Assembly (NCBI GenBank): GCA_963676095.1
Contig: OY781040.1
Location: forward strand, 3,162,001-3,226,000
Length of the DNA stretch: 64,000 nt
Direction: 5' to 3'
From: G963676095 sp963676095
Lineage (GTDB): Bacteria > Bacteroidota > Bacteroidia > Bacteroidales > Prolixibacteraceae
The position numbers and the translations under genes are program-made. A model generated the notes under the pieces. The model was not told the DNA's origin. It was given only the letters and a program-made list of their open reading frames with translations, and did not search any database. Numbering within the stretch: the first letter of the stretch is position 1; the number at the start of each line of letters is the position of its first letter. Below are positions 43,474-53,880 of the stretch, in pieces.

Positions 43474-46400
43474 ATGAAACGTTTTTTTCTCATTTTATTT
43501 ATTCAGGTGCTGGCATTTAGTACCAGCCGTGCGCAATTCGATATGGAAAAGTTGCTTCATCAATCGTGGGTCGATTCGGTTTACGAATCACTGACGCCTG
43601 ATCAGCGTATTGCCCAGTTGATCTGGATCAATGTCGATTCAGACAATGATATAGACTGGCAGTTCAGAGTAGGAGAACTGATCAAAAAATATGATCTTGG
43701 GGGTGTTATCTTTTTTGAAGGGGATCCCGAGGCACAGGTGCGCTTGACCAACCTGTACCAGTCATTGGCACGTACGCCCCTTTTTATTGCGATGGATGCG
43801 GAATGGGGAGTGGGCATGCGCCTGAAAGGAGTGATGCCGTTCCCGTACAACATGATGATGGGGGCCTCGCACAATCCGGAGCTTATCCGGCAGGCGGCAG
43901 GGGAGATGGCCATGCAGATGAGACGGCTGGGCGTGCAGGTTAGCCTGGGACCGGATGTTGATGTCAATACGCAGTCGCTCAACCCGATCATCGGAATGCG
44001 TTCTTTCGGCGGATCTCCTGAACTTGTGTCTGAATGTGGCAAGGCCTATATGGAGGGATTACAGCAGGAGCATATTCTGGCTGTTGCCAAACATTTTCCG
44101 GGACATGGTGATACCCGGCTCGATTCTCATCTGACATTGCCCCAGGTCCAGTATTCACGGGCTAGGCTTGATTCTGTCGAATTGATGCCGTTCCGGGAGT
44201 TGGCTGAGGCTGGCGTGGCGGGGCTTATGACGGCCCATCTGAACGTGCCGGCCCTCGATCCGGCGGAAGGAATACCGGCCAGTCTGTCAGAAAAGATAAT
44301 TACCGGGGTGCTTAGAAATGGATGGAATTATAATGGGCTGGTGGTTACCGATGCTATGGTCATGGCCGGCGTAACCTCGTTTGGGAGGCCGGGTGAGCGG
44401 GAAGTCCTGGCACTTAAGGCCGGAAACGATGTGGTCGAATTTCCGGAAGATGTGGAAGAAACTATTTCTGCAATAAAAAAAGCAATTGAAAAGAAAGAAA
44501 TTTCGTGGGACGAGATTAACCTGAAGTGCAGGCGGGTACTGGCAGCAAAGTTATGGGCCGGACTGAACGGGTTGAAGCCGGTAAATACCCGGAACCTGTT
44601 GCCGAACCTGAATACGCCTTCCGCGGAGCTTGCAAAACGGAAACTGATAGAGGCTTCCCTGACGCTGCTCGAAAACCAGGGACAGCTGCTTCCCCTGATG
44701 GGGCTGGACACCTTGAAGATTGCCAGCCTGTCGGTCGGAGAGGAAGGACAAACCCCGTTCCAGTCGATGCTTGCCAAATATACGAAGGTTGATGCTTTTC
44801 ATCTTCCTTCCGGGTTCAAAGACTCTGACCTGGAGACGATAAAAAGACAATTGAAAAATTATAATCTGGTGATTGCGGGAATACACTTATATGAAAGCAT
44901 GACCAGAAGGTCGATGCAGGTAGGTAATCTTAAAAAAGGCAAGCCTGATGGCCCTTATGGGGTGAGTAGCGCCCTCGACGATTTGTTGAGCTATCTGGGC
45001 AACGAGAAGCAAGCTGTGGAAGTTTTCTTTTCCAGTCCGTATGCGCTGATGTCTGTTAGAAATTATAAAAGGCCGGCTGGTCTGATCATGGCCTATCAGA
45101 ACGACACGCTGGTGCAGGAACTGGCTGCCCAGATGATTTTCGGGGGGATTGGTGCCTCGGGTAAGCTGCCGGTATCGTTGGGCGATTATTATGCCGCCGG
45201 GTCAGGCCTTTCCTTTGAGGGAGGTATCCGGATGAAATACACGATCCCGGAGGAAGCCGGGCTGGATTCCAGAAGGCTGATTTACAGGATTGACTCGATC
45301 GTTGACAATGCCCTTGACCAGGAAGCCATGCCCGGGTGCAGTGTACTGGCTGCAAAGGACGGAAAGATTATCTTCCACAAAACATACGGGTACCACACGT
45401 ACGACAAGATTGTCCCTGTGAGCGAGGACGACCTGTACGATCTGGCTTCGGTAACCAAAATCTCCGGGGCCCTGCCGGCCATCATGAAGCTGACCGATGA
45501 GGGGAAAATCGATCCGGACGAGAAATTCTCGAAGTACTGGCCTGACTGGAAAAGCAGATTATTCCACCGTTCCAATAAGGAGGACCTGACTTACAAAGCC
45601 ATTCTGGCCCACCAGGCGGGATTGATTCCCTATCTGAATTTCTGGAGGGAGACAGTAAAAAACGGGAAACTTGAAAATAAATGGTACTCTTTCCAGCCGG
45701 AAGGAAAATACCAGCTTGAAGTAGCTCCGGGACTTTATCTGAACAGGGATTTTACAAAGAAGATGTACCGTGATATCCGGAAAACGGATCTGACCGGACA
45801 GGGAAAATATGTTTACAGCGGACTTTCTTTTCTGATTGTGCCCGCGCTGACAGAACGTCTGTCCGGAAAACCGTTTACCGAATTTCTGGATGACGACTTT
45901 TACAAATCGCTTGGAGCTTATGCTTTAACTTACAATCCATTGCGGAAATTCTCACCCGACCGGGTTGTCCCGACCGAATATGACCGGTATTACCGCAAGG
46001 AACAGGTACACGGGACGGTACACGATGAAGCGGCTGCCGTACTTGGCGGAGTTTCCGGGAATGCGGGCCTTTTTGCCACTGCAAACGACCTTGCCAAACT
46101 GATCGAGATGTATATGGAGATGGGGTCCTATGGCGGAAAACAGTACCTGAGTGAGCAGACGATGAAGCGTTTCACAAGCGTCCAGTTCCCGGAAAACAAC
46201 AACAGGCGGGGACTTGGCTTCGATAAACCGGCGCTGAACAACAGCAGCCTGCCCGAAAAGGAAAGTTATCCCTGTCCGGGAGCCAGTCCCGGGAGCTTTG
46301 GTCATTTTGGCTTTACGGGTACCTTTGTCTGGGCCGATCCAACCTATCATTTGACCTATGTTTTCCTGAGCAACCGGGTTTACCCGACACGCGAAAACAG

Positions 46401-46485
46401 CAAGTTGAGCGACCTGAATGTCAGAACAGATATTTTGCAAGTGCTGTATGATGAAATAAAAATAAGTCATACCAATAAAAATTAG
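43474..46485 (+). CDS. GH3 beta-N-acetylhexosaminidase (NagZ-like) fused to a serine beta-lactamase-type hydrolase
   Basis: A 1003-residue exported fusion (signal 1-20). The GH3 part (about 25-590) has KHFPGHGDTRLDSHLTLPQV, the NagZ signature with the catalytic Asp217/His219 dyad, and nucleophile Asp293 in VVTDAMVMAGV, followed by a GH3 C-terminal domain. The second half (about 600-1000) is a penicillin-binding/beta-lactamase domain with Ser-x-x-Lys in LASVTKISG (Ser659, Lys662), VYSGLSFLI in place of YxN, and GHFGFTGTFVW near the end. NagZ cleaves GlcNAc from muropeptides, and the serine hydrolase half could act on stem peptides. GH3-beta-lactamase fusions of about 1000 residues are known in Bacteroidota. 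Confidence 0.92.
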   Translation: MKRFFLILFIQVLAFSTSRAQFDMEKLLHQSWVDSVYESLTPDQRIAQLIWINVDSDNDIDWQFRVGELIKKYDLGGVIFFEGDPEAQVRLTNLYQSLARTPLFIAMDAEWGVGMRLKGVMPFPYNMMMGASHNPELIRQAAGEMAMQMRRLGVQVSLGPDVDVNTQSLNPIIGMRSFGGSPELVSECGKAYMEGLQQEHILAVAKHFPGHGDTRLDSHLTLPQVQYSRARLDSVELMPFRELAEAGVAGLMTAHLNVPALDPAEGIPASLSEKIITGVLRNGWNYNGLVVTDAMVMAGVTSFGRPGEREVLALKAGNDVVEFPEDVEETISAIKKAIEKKEISWDEINLKCRRVLAAKLWAGLNGLKPVNTRNLLPNLNTPSAELAKRKLIEASLTLLENQGQLLPLMGLDTLKIASLSVGEEGQTPFQSMLAKYTKVDAFHLPSGFKDSDLETIKRQLKNYNLVIAGIHLYESMTRRSMQVGNLKKGKPDGPYGVSSALDDLLSYLGNEKQAVEVFFSSPYALMSVRNYKRPAGLIMAYQNDTLVQELAAQMIFGGIGASGKLPVSLGDYYAAGSGLSFEGGIRMKYTIPEEAGLDSRRLIYRIDSIVDNALDQEAMPGCSVLAAKDGKIIFHKTYGYHTYDKIVPVSEDDLYDLASVTKISGALPAIMKLTDEGKIDPDEKFSKYWPDWKSRLFHRSNKEDLTYKAILAHQAGLIPYLNFWRETVKNGKLENKWYSFQPEGKYQLEVAPGLYLNRDFTKKMYRDIRKTDLTGQGKYVYSGLSFLIVPALTERLSGKPFTEFLDDDFYKSLGAYALTYNPLRKFSPDRVVPTEYDRYYRKEQVHGTVHDEAAAVLGGVSGNAGLFATANDLAKLIEMYMEMGSYGGKQYLSEQTMKRFTSVQFPENNNRRGLGFDKPALNNSSLPEKESYPCPGASPGSFGHFGFTGTFVWADPTYHLTYVFLSNRVYPTRENSKLSDLNVRTDILQVLYDEIKISHTNKN

Positions 46486-47228
46486 GGAAACGACCCCGTG
46501 ATTAAGCCTTGACGTTTCTGTAAACAAAACAGAAATAGTGACTCTAATGCTGGGGTGTAATATTTTATAAATTTCTATATTCTAATTAATTAAATAATTT
46601 ATTTGAATTGTTGTTGGACTTTTAAAATTTATTAAAGGATCTGATACATTAAAATATTGATTTTATTTTCAAAAATATGATGTATTACATCTTTACAAAA
46701 GAAAATATTTTCTACTTTAGTGAGTCTAAATGATTGTAATAAATAACCATTAATATCTTTTTGATTGGGCAATTTATTTGATTTTTTTTTGGTATGACAT
46801 GTTTAATGTTATTTATGACGTACTATAAAAAACAGATTTGATTTTTTTTCGTGGGTACTGATAGAGGAGCTGGAGAATTGAAAATGTAGGAGTTTGGGCT
46901 ATTCCTCGTTTATTGATTTTGGGCGATAAAATCTGATTGATAAACAAATATTTTCTCGTGAATTAACTTTCAAATTCTCTTATTATGGAAAATGAATTCT
47001 TGTTTTTCTTGCACTTAAGTGAAGCCGTTTTGTTGATGGCCTTGCTGAAATGGTTGGCTTCTTCCCTGGTCCGGAAGGAGCCAGCCGGTTACACTCTTTC
47101 CCGGACTGCCTCAGCTCATTGGGAGCCAGGTAGTATTCTTTCTGGTGGGCGTCCTGATTTTTCCTTCGATGTTGACGGGCAAAATCGGTCGATGGTTAAC
47201 AGCTTTCAACTAATTTAAATCCTGATCT
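46486..47228. other. 743-bp leader region before the SusC gene
   Basis: AT-rich DNA that should hold the promoter of the susC-susD run. A 77-codon frame (46985-47218, MENEFLFFLHLSEAVLLMAL) ends 10 bp before susC. Its second half, read in another frame, gives a membrane-helix-like string (QLIGSQVVFFLVGVLIFPSM) down to TAA at about 47216. That could be a small membrane protein with a frameshift, or chance. A TTTCTGT/ACAGAAA hairpin lies near 46520 without a T run. Confidence 0.45.
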
Positions 47229-50200
47229 ATGAAAAAAGCATTTTTATTCGCGTGTTATACGCTGATGGGGTTATTGTTGCTGTCGCCTGGGGTTTTTGCA
47301 CAGAACAAAACTGTTAGTGGTTATGTGACAGACGCCGATTCGAAGGACACCCTGTCTGGTGTTACGGTGGTCATTAAAGGTACTTCGAAAGGAACGATTA
47401 CCGACAATCATGGGAAATATACCATCCATGTTTCTCCGGGTGATAAACTGATGTTTTCCTTTATTGGCTATACGCCACAGGAAGCTAAAGTGGGGGTTTC
47501 GGGAACGATGGATATCAGGTTAAAATCTGCAGTACAGACTGTTGATGAAGTTACCGTTACCGCAGAATTCGGCATGAAGCGTGTGGCCAGGGCCATTGGT
47601 TCGTCGGTGCAGAACGTGAAGGCCTCCGACATTGTTGATTCGGGCCGCGACAATTTCGTATCTGCTTTGCAGGGCCGTGTTGCCGGTATGACCGTGACCT
47701 CCAGTGGCGGGGCTCCTGGTTCTTCGACTACGGTGGTGTTGAGAAGCATTACTTCCATTTCCGGGAATAACCAACCCTTGTATGTTGTCGATGGGGTTCC
47801 GATGAACAACTCCACGTTTGACCCGGATAACTTTGCCAGCGATTCCTATTCAGTCCGTAACCTCGACTTCTCGTCCCGGGGAAATGATTTCAACCCGGAA
47901 GATATCGAGTCGATGACCGTGCTGAAAGGCGCTGCTGCTGCCGCTCTTTATGGGTCTGATGCGTCCAATGGGGCCATCATTATTACCACCAAGAAAGGAA
48001 GTGCTGGTAAAGGTAAAGTCACCTACAGCAACACGTTCCGTTGGGATAAGTCGTATGGTTATCCCGAACTTCAGAGCAAGTATGCCAATGGAGCTTACGG
48101 TACGACGAACTGGTATTATACAAGCCGTTGGGGCGGCCTTTATCCTGATGGAACCAAGTTTTATGATAATTTTGGGGCCTTATTACAAACCGGCTTTACG
48201 CAAAAACATAATATTTCTGTTGAGGCCGGCAATGACAAGGCATCAATCCGTGGTTCTGCTTCTTTTTTGGATCAGACTGGTGTTGTGAAAACAACGGATT
48301 ACGGGAGGAAAAATCTTTCCATTGCCGGAAAGGCAAAAATTAACAAGTATCTGGACTTTGAAGGGTACATGGAATATGTCCACACGACAAATGACAAAGC
48401 GCCCCGTGGTACTTCCGGGCCTTTATTTAAGGCTATGATCTGGCCTATGGTCGATAACATGGCCAATTATATGGATTCGGACGGGTCTCACATGCGTATG
48501 CCGGATTATTACACGGATACCGATTTGCTTAACCCCTTGTTTGGTTTGTATAAGAATAAACTTTATGATGAAAGTGATCGTTTTATTTCAAATATTGCTT
48601 TAACGATTACTCCTTTTAAGGATGCCTTTGTAAGGGGTCAGCTTGGATGGGACGTAGGAACACAAACTTTTATTACATCTACTCATCCTTATTATTATGA
48701 TGATAATGGCGGGACTGGTGAATATAACATGGTAAAAGCAAACTTTTCTGATCCAACCTTAAATATTCTGGTGGGTTATAGCAAAGAATTTGATAAAAAG
48801 TTTAATCTTTCTGTCCAGTTTGGTTATCATCAACTGGAAGATGGAAATAAAAACCTGGCAACCAACGGAACAGACTATGCTGTTGTTGACTTCCAGTCAA
48901 TCAATAACTGCGATGCTTCTTCTATTACATCGTCCCAATCCACGACAAAAAGAAGGATTCAGGCTTTATCCGGACAGATAGAGTTAGGTTATAACAACAT
49001 GGCTTTTGTTACCCTTCGCGGACGTAATGACTGGTCTTCAACACTCCCAACAGATAATAATTCCTATTTCTACCCTGCTGTTGAGACTTCTTTTGTTGTG
49101 ACGGAACTTCCCTTCATGAAGAGTATCCAGGAAATTAATTATTTGAAATTAAGAGGATCTGTTGCCCAGGTTGGTAAAGATGCCAGCCCGAATTCGATCG
49201 AACCGGAACTGGAATCTACAGGTCTTACAGGCGGTGGATATAAATACGGGTATTATGGACCGAATGAAAATCTGAAACCGGAGATGACGACTTCTTATGA
49301 GACTGGTTTTGAAGGACGGTTTGCTGATAACCATATTAATACTGATTTCACTTACTTCTGGACGCATTGCGCTGACCAGATTGTGGATGGTTTCCGCTTG
49401 AGCTATGCTACCGGATTTATCCTGAACACGATGAATGTCGGTACATTCAACACGCATGGGTGGGAAGCCCATATCGACGGCGATATTATACGGAGTAAAA
49501 GCGGGTTAAAGTGGAATGTCGGGGTCAATGCTTCGCATACGACTTCGGAGGTGGTTTATCTGCCGGATAACGTAACCGAATACTATAATGCTTATACCTG
49601 GAATTCGGGGAATATCCGTAACGGAATTATGAAAGGGCACCCGGTAACGACACTTACCGGACTTGCCTATACCCGGAATGATGCCGGTCAGATACTGATC
49701 AGTCCGACGACCGGTCTGCCAATTGTTGACAGTTCCTGGAGCGTGCTGGGCGACCGTGAGCCGAAACTCCGTTTTGGTTTAACCACCAATGTCAGCTATA
49801 AAGGGCTTCATTTGTCGGCCATGTTTTCCGGACGGTATAAAGCTACTGTCGTGAACGGGACCAAGAGATATATGATGCAATATGGTACCAGCTGGGAGTC
49901 AGTGAAAATGCGTGAAAAGGGGCCGGTGATTTTCAAGGGGGTCTTGCAGGATGGGAACGAAAATACTAGCAACCCAACCGAGAATAATATCTCTGTTTCC
50001 TATCAAGCTTATGGCTCCTCGATTTATACAGGAGGGGATGAGGATTGGGTTGAAAAGAACGTGCATTACCTGCGTTTGCAGGAGTTGCGTCTTTCGTATA
50101 ATCTTCCTCAAAAATGGTTAAGGAATTTCCTGGCTTCCAGTGCAAATATTTATGTCGCAGGCAATGATTTATTCACCATTACGAATTATTCCGGGATTGA

Positions 50201-50315
50201 TGCTGTTGGAAATACCATGTCTGCAGCAGCCGGGGGTACCGGTGGTGAAGGGATTGACGTCTGGGCGCTGCCGAACCCCAGGGGATTCTCTGTAGGTGCC
50301 AGTGTAACTTTCTGA
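47229..50315 (+). CDS. SusC-like TonB-dependent outer-membrane transporter
   Basis: A 1028-residue SusC/RagA-family receptor. It has signal peptide 1-25, a carboxypeptidase-regulatory domain (about 28-95: TVSGYVTDADSKDTLSGVTV), a plug with VVDGVPMNN and the SusC signature ESMTVLKGAAAAALYGSDAS (about 222-250), and a C-terminal barrel ending PRGFSVGASVTF. With the SusD lipoprotein 26 bp downstream it forms the glycan import pore across the outer membrane. It has no STN domain, so it is not itself coupled to a FecR. Substrate is inferred from the upstream salvage genes. Confidence 0.97.
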   Translation: MKKAFLFACYTLMGLLLLSPGVFAQNKTVSGYVTDADSKDTLSGVTVVIKGTSKGTITDNHGKYTIHVSPGDKLMFSFIGYTPQEAKVGVSGTMDIRLKSAVQTVDEVTVTAEFGMKRVARAIGSSVQNVKASDIVDSGRDNFVSALQGRVAGMTVTSSGGAPGSSTTVVLRSITSISGNNQPLYVVDGVPMNNSTFDPDNFASDSYSVRNLDFSSRGNDFNPEDIESMTVLKGAAAAALYGSDASNGAIIITTKKGSAGKGKVTYSNTFRWDKSYGYPELQSKYANGAYGTTNWYYTSRWGGLYPDGTKFYDNFGALLQTGFTQKHNISVEAGNDKASIRGSASFLDQTGVVKTTDYGRKNLSIAGKAKINKYLDFEGYMEYVHTTNDKAPRGTSGPLFKAMIWPMVDNMANYMDSDGSHMRMPDYYTDTDLLNPLFGLYKNKLYDESDRFISNIALTITPFKDAFVRGQLGWDVGTQTFITSTHPYYYDDNGGTGEYNMVKANFSDPTLNILVGYSKEFDKKFNLSVQFGYHQLEDGNKNLATNGTDYAVVDFQSINNCDASSITSSQSTTKRRIQALSGQIELGYNNMAFVTLRGRNDWSSTLPTDNNSYFYPAVETSFVVTELPFMKSIQEINYLKLRGSVAQVGKDASPNSIEPELESTGLTGGGYKYGYYGPNENLKPEMTTSYETGFEGRFADNHINTDFTYFWTHCADQIVDGFRLSYATGFILNTMNVGTFNTHGWEAHIDGDIIRSKSGLKWNVGVNASHTTSEVVYLPDNVTEYYNAYTWNSGNIRNGIMKGHPVTTLTGLAYTRNDAGQILISPTTGLPIVDSSWSVLGDREPKLRFGLTTNVSYKGLHLSAMFSGRYKATVVNGTKRYMMQYGTSWESVKMREKGPVIFKGVLQDGNENTSNPTENNISVSYQAYGSSIYTGGDEDWVEKNVHYLRLQELRLSYNLPQKWLRNFLASSANIYVAGNDLFTITNYSGIDAVGNTMSAAAGGTGGEGIDVWALPNPRGFSVGASVTF

Positions 50316-50341
50316 TGTTGGAACTTTAAAAATTAAGGAAC

Positions 50342-52219
50342 ATGAAAAAAATAATATATTCAGTATTGTTGCTGACATCGTTGCTGATCACGAACGTGAG
50401 TTGCGACAATTATCTGGATGTCAATAATAACGTGGATTCACCCGACTACGTGGAAGCCTATCTTTACCTAGCCGGAATAGAAGAGGCTTACCAGGAACGT
50501 TATTACGATATCCAGGCAACAGCTCCTTTAACCCAGATGTGGGGAACATCTTCTTCCTATTATTCCTATTTTGCCCAGAATTACTATTACGCCGGAACTG
50601 ATTATGGAGGTCAGCTTTGGAGAATGGTTTACTGGAGCCAAGGGATGAACCTGGAAAACCTGATCAACCAGTCGGTCGAGGCAGAGAACTGGACACTGGC
50701 TGGGATTGGTCTTGCGATTAAAGCTTATTCGTGGGACCAGCTGACCAAACAGTATGCCGAATTACCAATGACCGAGGCTTTCGAATCTGGTCGTTTGTCG
50801 TTCGACTATGACTATCAGGTCGATATTTATCCGCAGGTCCGTAAGTGGGCTTACCAGGCAATTAAATACCTGGAAATGAACGATGCAACCGACTATGGCA
50901 CGAAAATCAGCGACAACGATTATATCTATGAGGGAGACAAAGACAAATGGATCAAGTTTGCTTATGCTGTTCTTGTCCGTAATTTTGCTTCCCTCTCGAA
51001 TAAAACTGATTTTGTGGATGACTATGCCGACTCGCTGGTTTATTGCGCCGGAAAATCTTTTGAGTCATCAGATGACGATGCAACGGTAACGGTGGCGGGT
51101 GGTTCCTCTAGTGCCGCGTATTCTGCTTATAACAACTACTGGGGAACTTACCGTGCAAATTTGTCCCGCACTTATTTCCAGCATGAATATGCGGTACAGG
51201 TATTTACCGGCACTGTTCCGGAATATGACGAGTCAACAGGAGAAAAAGTAGATGCTTCTGTTACAAATAGTTATTGTCCATATGCCCTGGCTGACGACCA
51301 GATTATCTGCGATACGCTTGTTAGCCAGACCGGGCATTATGACCCGCGGGTCATTGTCAAACTGGCGACTACTGACGACCCGACCTATTTATACACAGGT
51401 ATTGCCGATAGTATCAAACACCACAAGTATTATGGCGGATCATTTACCAGTACCTCTGGGCCAATCGGAACAGCGCCTTCTTTTTATGGACGAAATAGTT
51501 CTTCTTCGACAACAACCGATGGAACAGGGCGCTGGTTATATAGCGATGATGCCCCCTATATCCTGATGACCTGTGCGGAAATCAAATTTTGCCTGGCTGA
51601 GGCTTACTGGAAGATGGGAGAAAAGTCATCGGCTTTCGATGCCTTCAAGGAAGGAGTAGCTGCCGATATGGATTTCACGGCAAACTATATCTCGACAGGA
51701 TCAAAGGGTGAGACCGCCGGTGGGGATAAGATTACATCGAGCGTGTTCACGACCCTGGCTAATGAATACCTGGCTGGTCCTTATGTGGATGGCTTGTCGT
51801 TGCCTGATTTCACGCTTTCCCACATCATGATGCAGAAATGGGTGGCCCTTTATCCGTGGGGATCCCTGGAGGCTTGGGTCGATATGAGGAAGTATCATTA
51901 TGATATCGACTATTCCGGCGACTATCCTTCTTATGACGATGGCTGGGATTTGAGTAGTGTTGATCAGAAATGGGATAGCGACGATACCAAGATTTATAAA
52001 GGCTTTTATCTTGCCCCGGCCCAAGTTGAAAGCAGGAAGACCACTTATAATACAAAGAATAATGGGTCCCCCTGTTACCGGATTCGTCCGCGGTATAACT
52101 CGGAATACATGTGGAACCTGTCTGCCCTGGAGTCGTTGGTGCCTATTGCCGGTACGGCTGATAATTACCAATGTTCTATTCCTTGGTTTGCTTATCCAGG
52201 TGATGTGCCAACGGAATAG
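50342..52219 (+). CDS. SusD/RagB-like surface lipoprotein
   Basis: A 625-residue lipoprotein with lipobox VSC (Cys21, in ITNVSCDNYLDVNNNVDSPD). The following helical TPR-like scaffold (LAGIGLAIKAYSWDQLTKQY, AELPMTEAF, CAEIKFCLAEAYWKMG) and the C-terminal YPWGSLEAWVDMRKYHY are typical of the SusD_2 branch. It captures glycans at the cell surface and delivers them to the SusC partner upstream. The long Tyr/Ser-rich N-terminal third fits a carbohydrate-facing surface. Confidence 0.95.
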   Translation: MKKIIYSVLLLTSLLITNVSCDNYLDVNNNVDSPDYVEAYLYLAGIEEAYQERYYDIQATAPLTQMWGTSSSYYSYFAQNYYYAGTDYGGQLWRMVYWSQGMNLENLINQSVEAENWTLAGIGLAIKAYSWDQLTKQYAELPMTEAFESGRLSFDYDYQVDIYPQVRKWAYQAIKYLEMNDATDYGTKISDNDYIYEGDKDKWIKFAYAVLVRNFASLSNKTDFVDDYADSLVYCAGKSFESSDDDATVTVAGGSSSAAYSAYNNYWGTYRANLSRTYFQHEYAVQVFTGTVPEYDESTGEKVDASVTNSYCPYALADDQIICDTLVSQTGHYDPRVIVKLATTDDPTYLYTGIADSIKHHKYYGGSFTSTSGPIGTAPSFYGRNSSSSTTTDGTGRWLYSDDAPYILMTCAEIKFCLAEAYWKMGEKSSAFDAFKEGVAADMDFTANYISTGSKGETAGGDKITSSVFTTLANEYLAGPYVDGLSLPDFTLSHIMMQKWVALYPWGSLEAWVDMRKYHYDIDYSGDYPSYDDGWDLSSVDQKWDSDDTKIYKGFYLAPAQVESRKTTYNTKNNGSPCYRIRPRYNSEYMWNLSALESLVPIAGTADNYQCSIPWFAYPGDVPTE

Positions 52220-52250
52220 GAGAATTTTAGGTTAAAATGAATTTAATAAA

Positions 52251-53093
52251 ATGATTATGAAAATATTGAAATACATAAGTTTGGCGTTGTCCGTATTGTC
52301 CATGGTTTCATGTGAAGAACATGAAATTGAATACGAGACGACGGACTTGTCGGATGATGTGGCTGAATTTCAGCTGCACTATGTGGTGCCGGTAACTGCA
52401 ACTTCTTCCAATTATATTTATGAGGTAGATGTTAACGATAGTCTGTATGCAAATAGCACGGCCCCGCTTACTACTTATAATGCTATTCCCAATGGGGCAG
52501 TCGGTCGTTTTTATACGGTTGACGCTGGGGAAGTCAACATTAAAATGTACATGAGTACTGATTTGGATCTGGTTTACGACCAGAATACCACATTAACAGC
52601 AGGGAAGCAAAATATATTTGTTTATGATTTTAATGAAGCTCCGATTGTTTTTGACAATGGTTATCCTTACGAATCGAATACCACGGAAGATACGGATTCG
52701 ACTTGTTGGGTTAAATTCTATAACTTCCTCTATGAATCAGAAGGAGTTCCTACAACTTTAAAATTACAGTACCAGTATGTCGATCCGACGACCAGCGAAC
52801 TGGTCAATGTTGGCGATCCGGTCTCCTTTGGGGAAACAACCGGTTGGCAGCCTGTTAAAGTTATTAAGAGTGTTTATAATTCATCGGGTTATGGCACCGT
52901 GTATTACAAACTAAAAGTTGTGGATGACGAAGGAAATGTTACCGGCGATCTGCAGCTCTGGAATTCGAGCAGCAAATATGTAAACTATTCTGACTATTGG
53001 ACTGAATACATCGGCAGAAGGTACCACCACGTACTAGCAGGAATGCGCTCTGCAAAGCCAATTGCTTCAGTGAGAAGTTTTACAGCCCTGTAA
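52251..53093 (+). CDS. Surface lipoprotein of the SusCD operon (DUF4397-like)
   Basis: About 279 residues from ATG 52257 or 52251, with lipobox MVSC (Cys21). The mature protein is beta-rich: AEFQLHYVVPVTATSSNYIY, FYTVDAGEVNIKMYMSTDLD, NIFVYDFNEAPIVFDNGYPY, then VKFYNFLYESEGVPTTLKL. The pattern of repeated DUF4397-type beta-sandwiches suggests a binding protein. In this position of a SusCD operon it is probably a surface glycan-binding accessory protein. It ends the operon, 31 bp before a terminator. Confidence 0.75.
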   Translation: MIMKILKYISLALSVLSMVSCEEHEIEYETTDLSDDVAEFQLHYVVPVTATSSNYIYEVDVNDSLYANSTAPLTTYNAIPNGAVGRFYTVDAGEVNIKMYMSTDLDLVYDQNTTLTAGKQNIFVYDFNEAPIVFDNGYPYESNTTEDTDSTCWVKFYNFLYESEGVPTTLKLQYQYVDPTTSELVNVGDPVSFGETTGWQPVKVIKSVYNSSGYGTVYYKLKVVDDEGNVTGDLQLWNSSSKYVNYSDYWTEYIGRRYHHVLAGMRSAKPIASVRSFTAL

Positions 53094-53124
53094 TGGTTCT
53101 CTAAATATTATTGATTGATGAGGC

Positions 53125-53160
53125 AGGCTGCCTCTTGTTGTGGGGCAGCCTCAATTTTTT
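53125..53160 (+). terminator. Rho-independent terminator of the SusCD operon
   Basis: AGGCTGCC (53125-53132) pairs with GGCAGCCT (53144-53151), then CAATTTTTT. The rest of 53161-53584 has no gene; a 20-codon frame at 53413 is not convincing. Confidence 0.85.
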
Positions 53161-53584
53161 ACAAGGATTTTTTGCCTCTGGTAAATGATCCTTCCATCTT
53201 CGTCAACCCTTCAATAACCACGGAATAGGTTGCCGGTATATCCGAGGTATATTTTTTATATTTAGTTCTACGTTGATAGATTAAAAAATGTGATATAAAT
53301 TATTGATATTCACTTGTTTATATGATTGTTTTTCAATATTTTAGAGGTGTAATCGAAAAACAGATTTATTGCATTGGGCAATGTTTAACACCACGTAAAA
53401 AATAGAGGGAATATGGAAAAAACACTGGCCTCCGTGGGCAGGAGGCAGAGTAATCATCTTGTTGGATCTTAGCACCCATTTATTTTTATCTGAATTAGAA
53501 ACTCTAATCAAATTATGGAATTATAGACGGAGCATGTTTATATGTATATCTGCCTTTTTCAAATAACAGACTAAACAAAGACGT

Positions 53585-53633
53585 ATGAAACCATTTATTT
53601 TATTATTAGGTATTTGTTATTTCTTATCATTAA
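53585..53633 (+). pseudogene. Signal-peptide start of the split propeller gene
   Basis: ATG 53585 opens MKPFILLLGICYFLSL, a signal peptide, then runs into the IS1380 end through the TTAA target (53630-53633). Joined across the IS with one TTAA copy, the frame continues LNCFSQSMTRFVKPIPVLDK and the rest of the protein at 58899-60014. Confidence 0.88.
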
Positions 53634-53880
53634 CCTGAATAATTCATAAACTTTAAGATGTTGAGTCCAGCGAGTTTTTTATTTATCTTCTATGGAAAAT
53701 TGGAAGGCTATTATGTCGATATATTTGCTTTGTACTCTTCCAATACGGCTTGGTTTTTATTTTTTAAACCATTTTTCTTCAACAAAATGGCAATTTCTTC
53801 ATCTCCAACCATAGGTTTTCCACCCTGCGTTTGCGCAAGCACTTGAATGTTCTGTTTTTTTGAGTTTGATTGGTTTGTCG

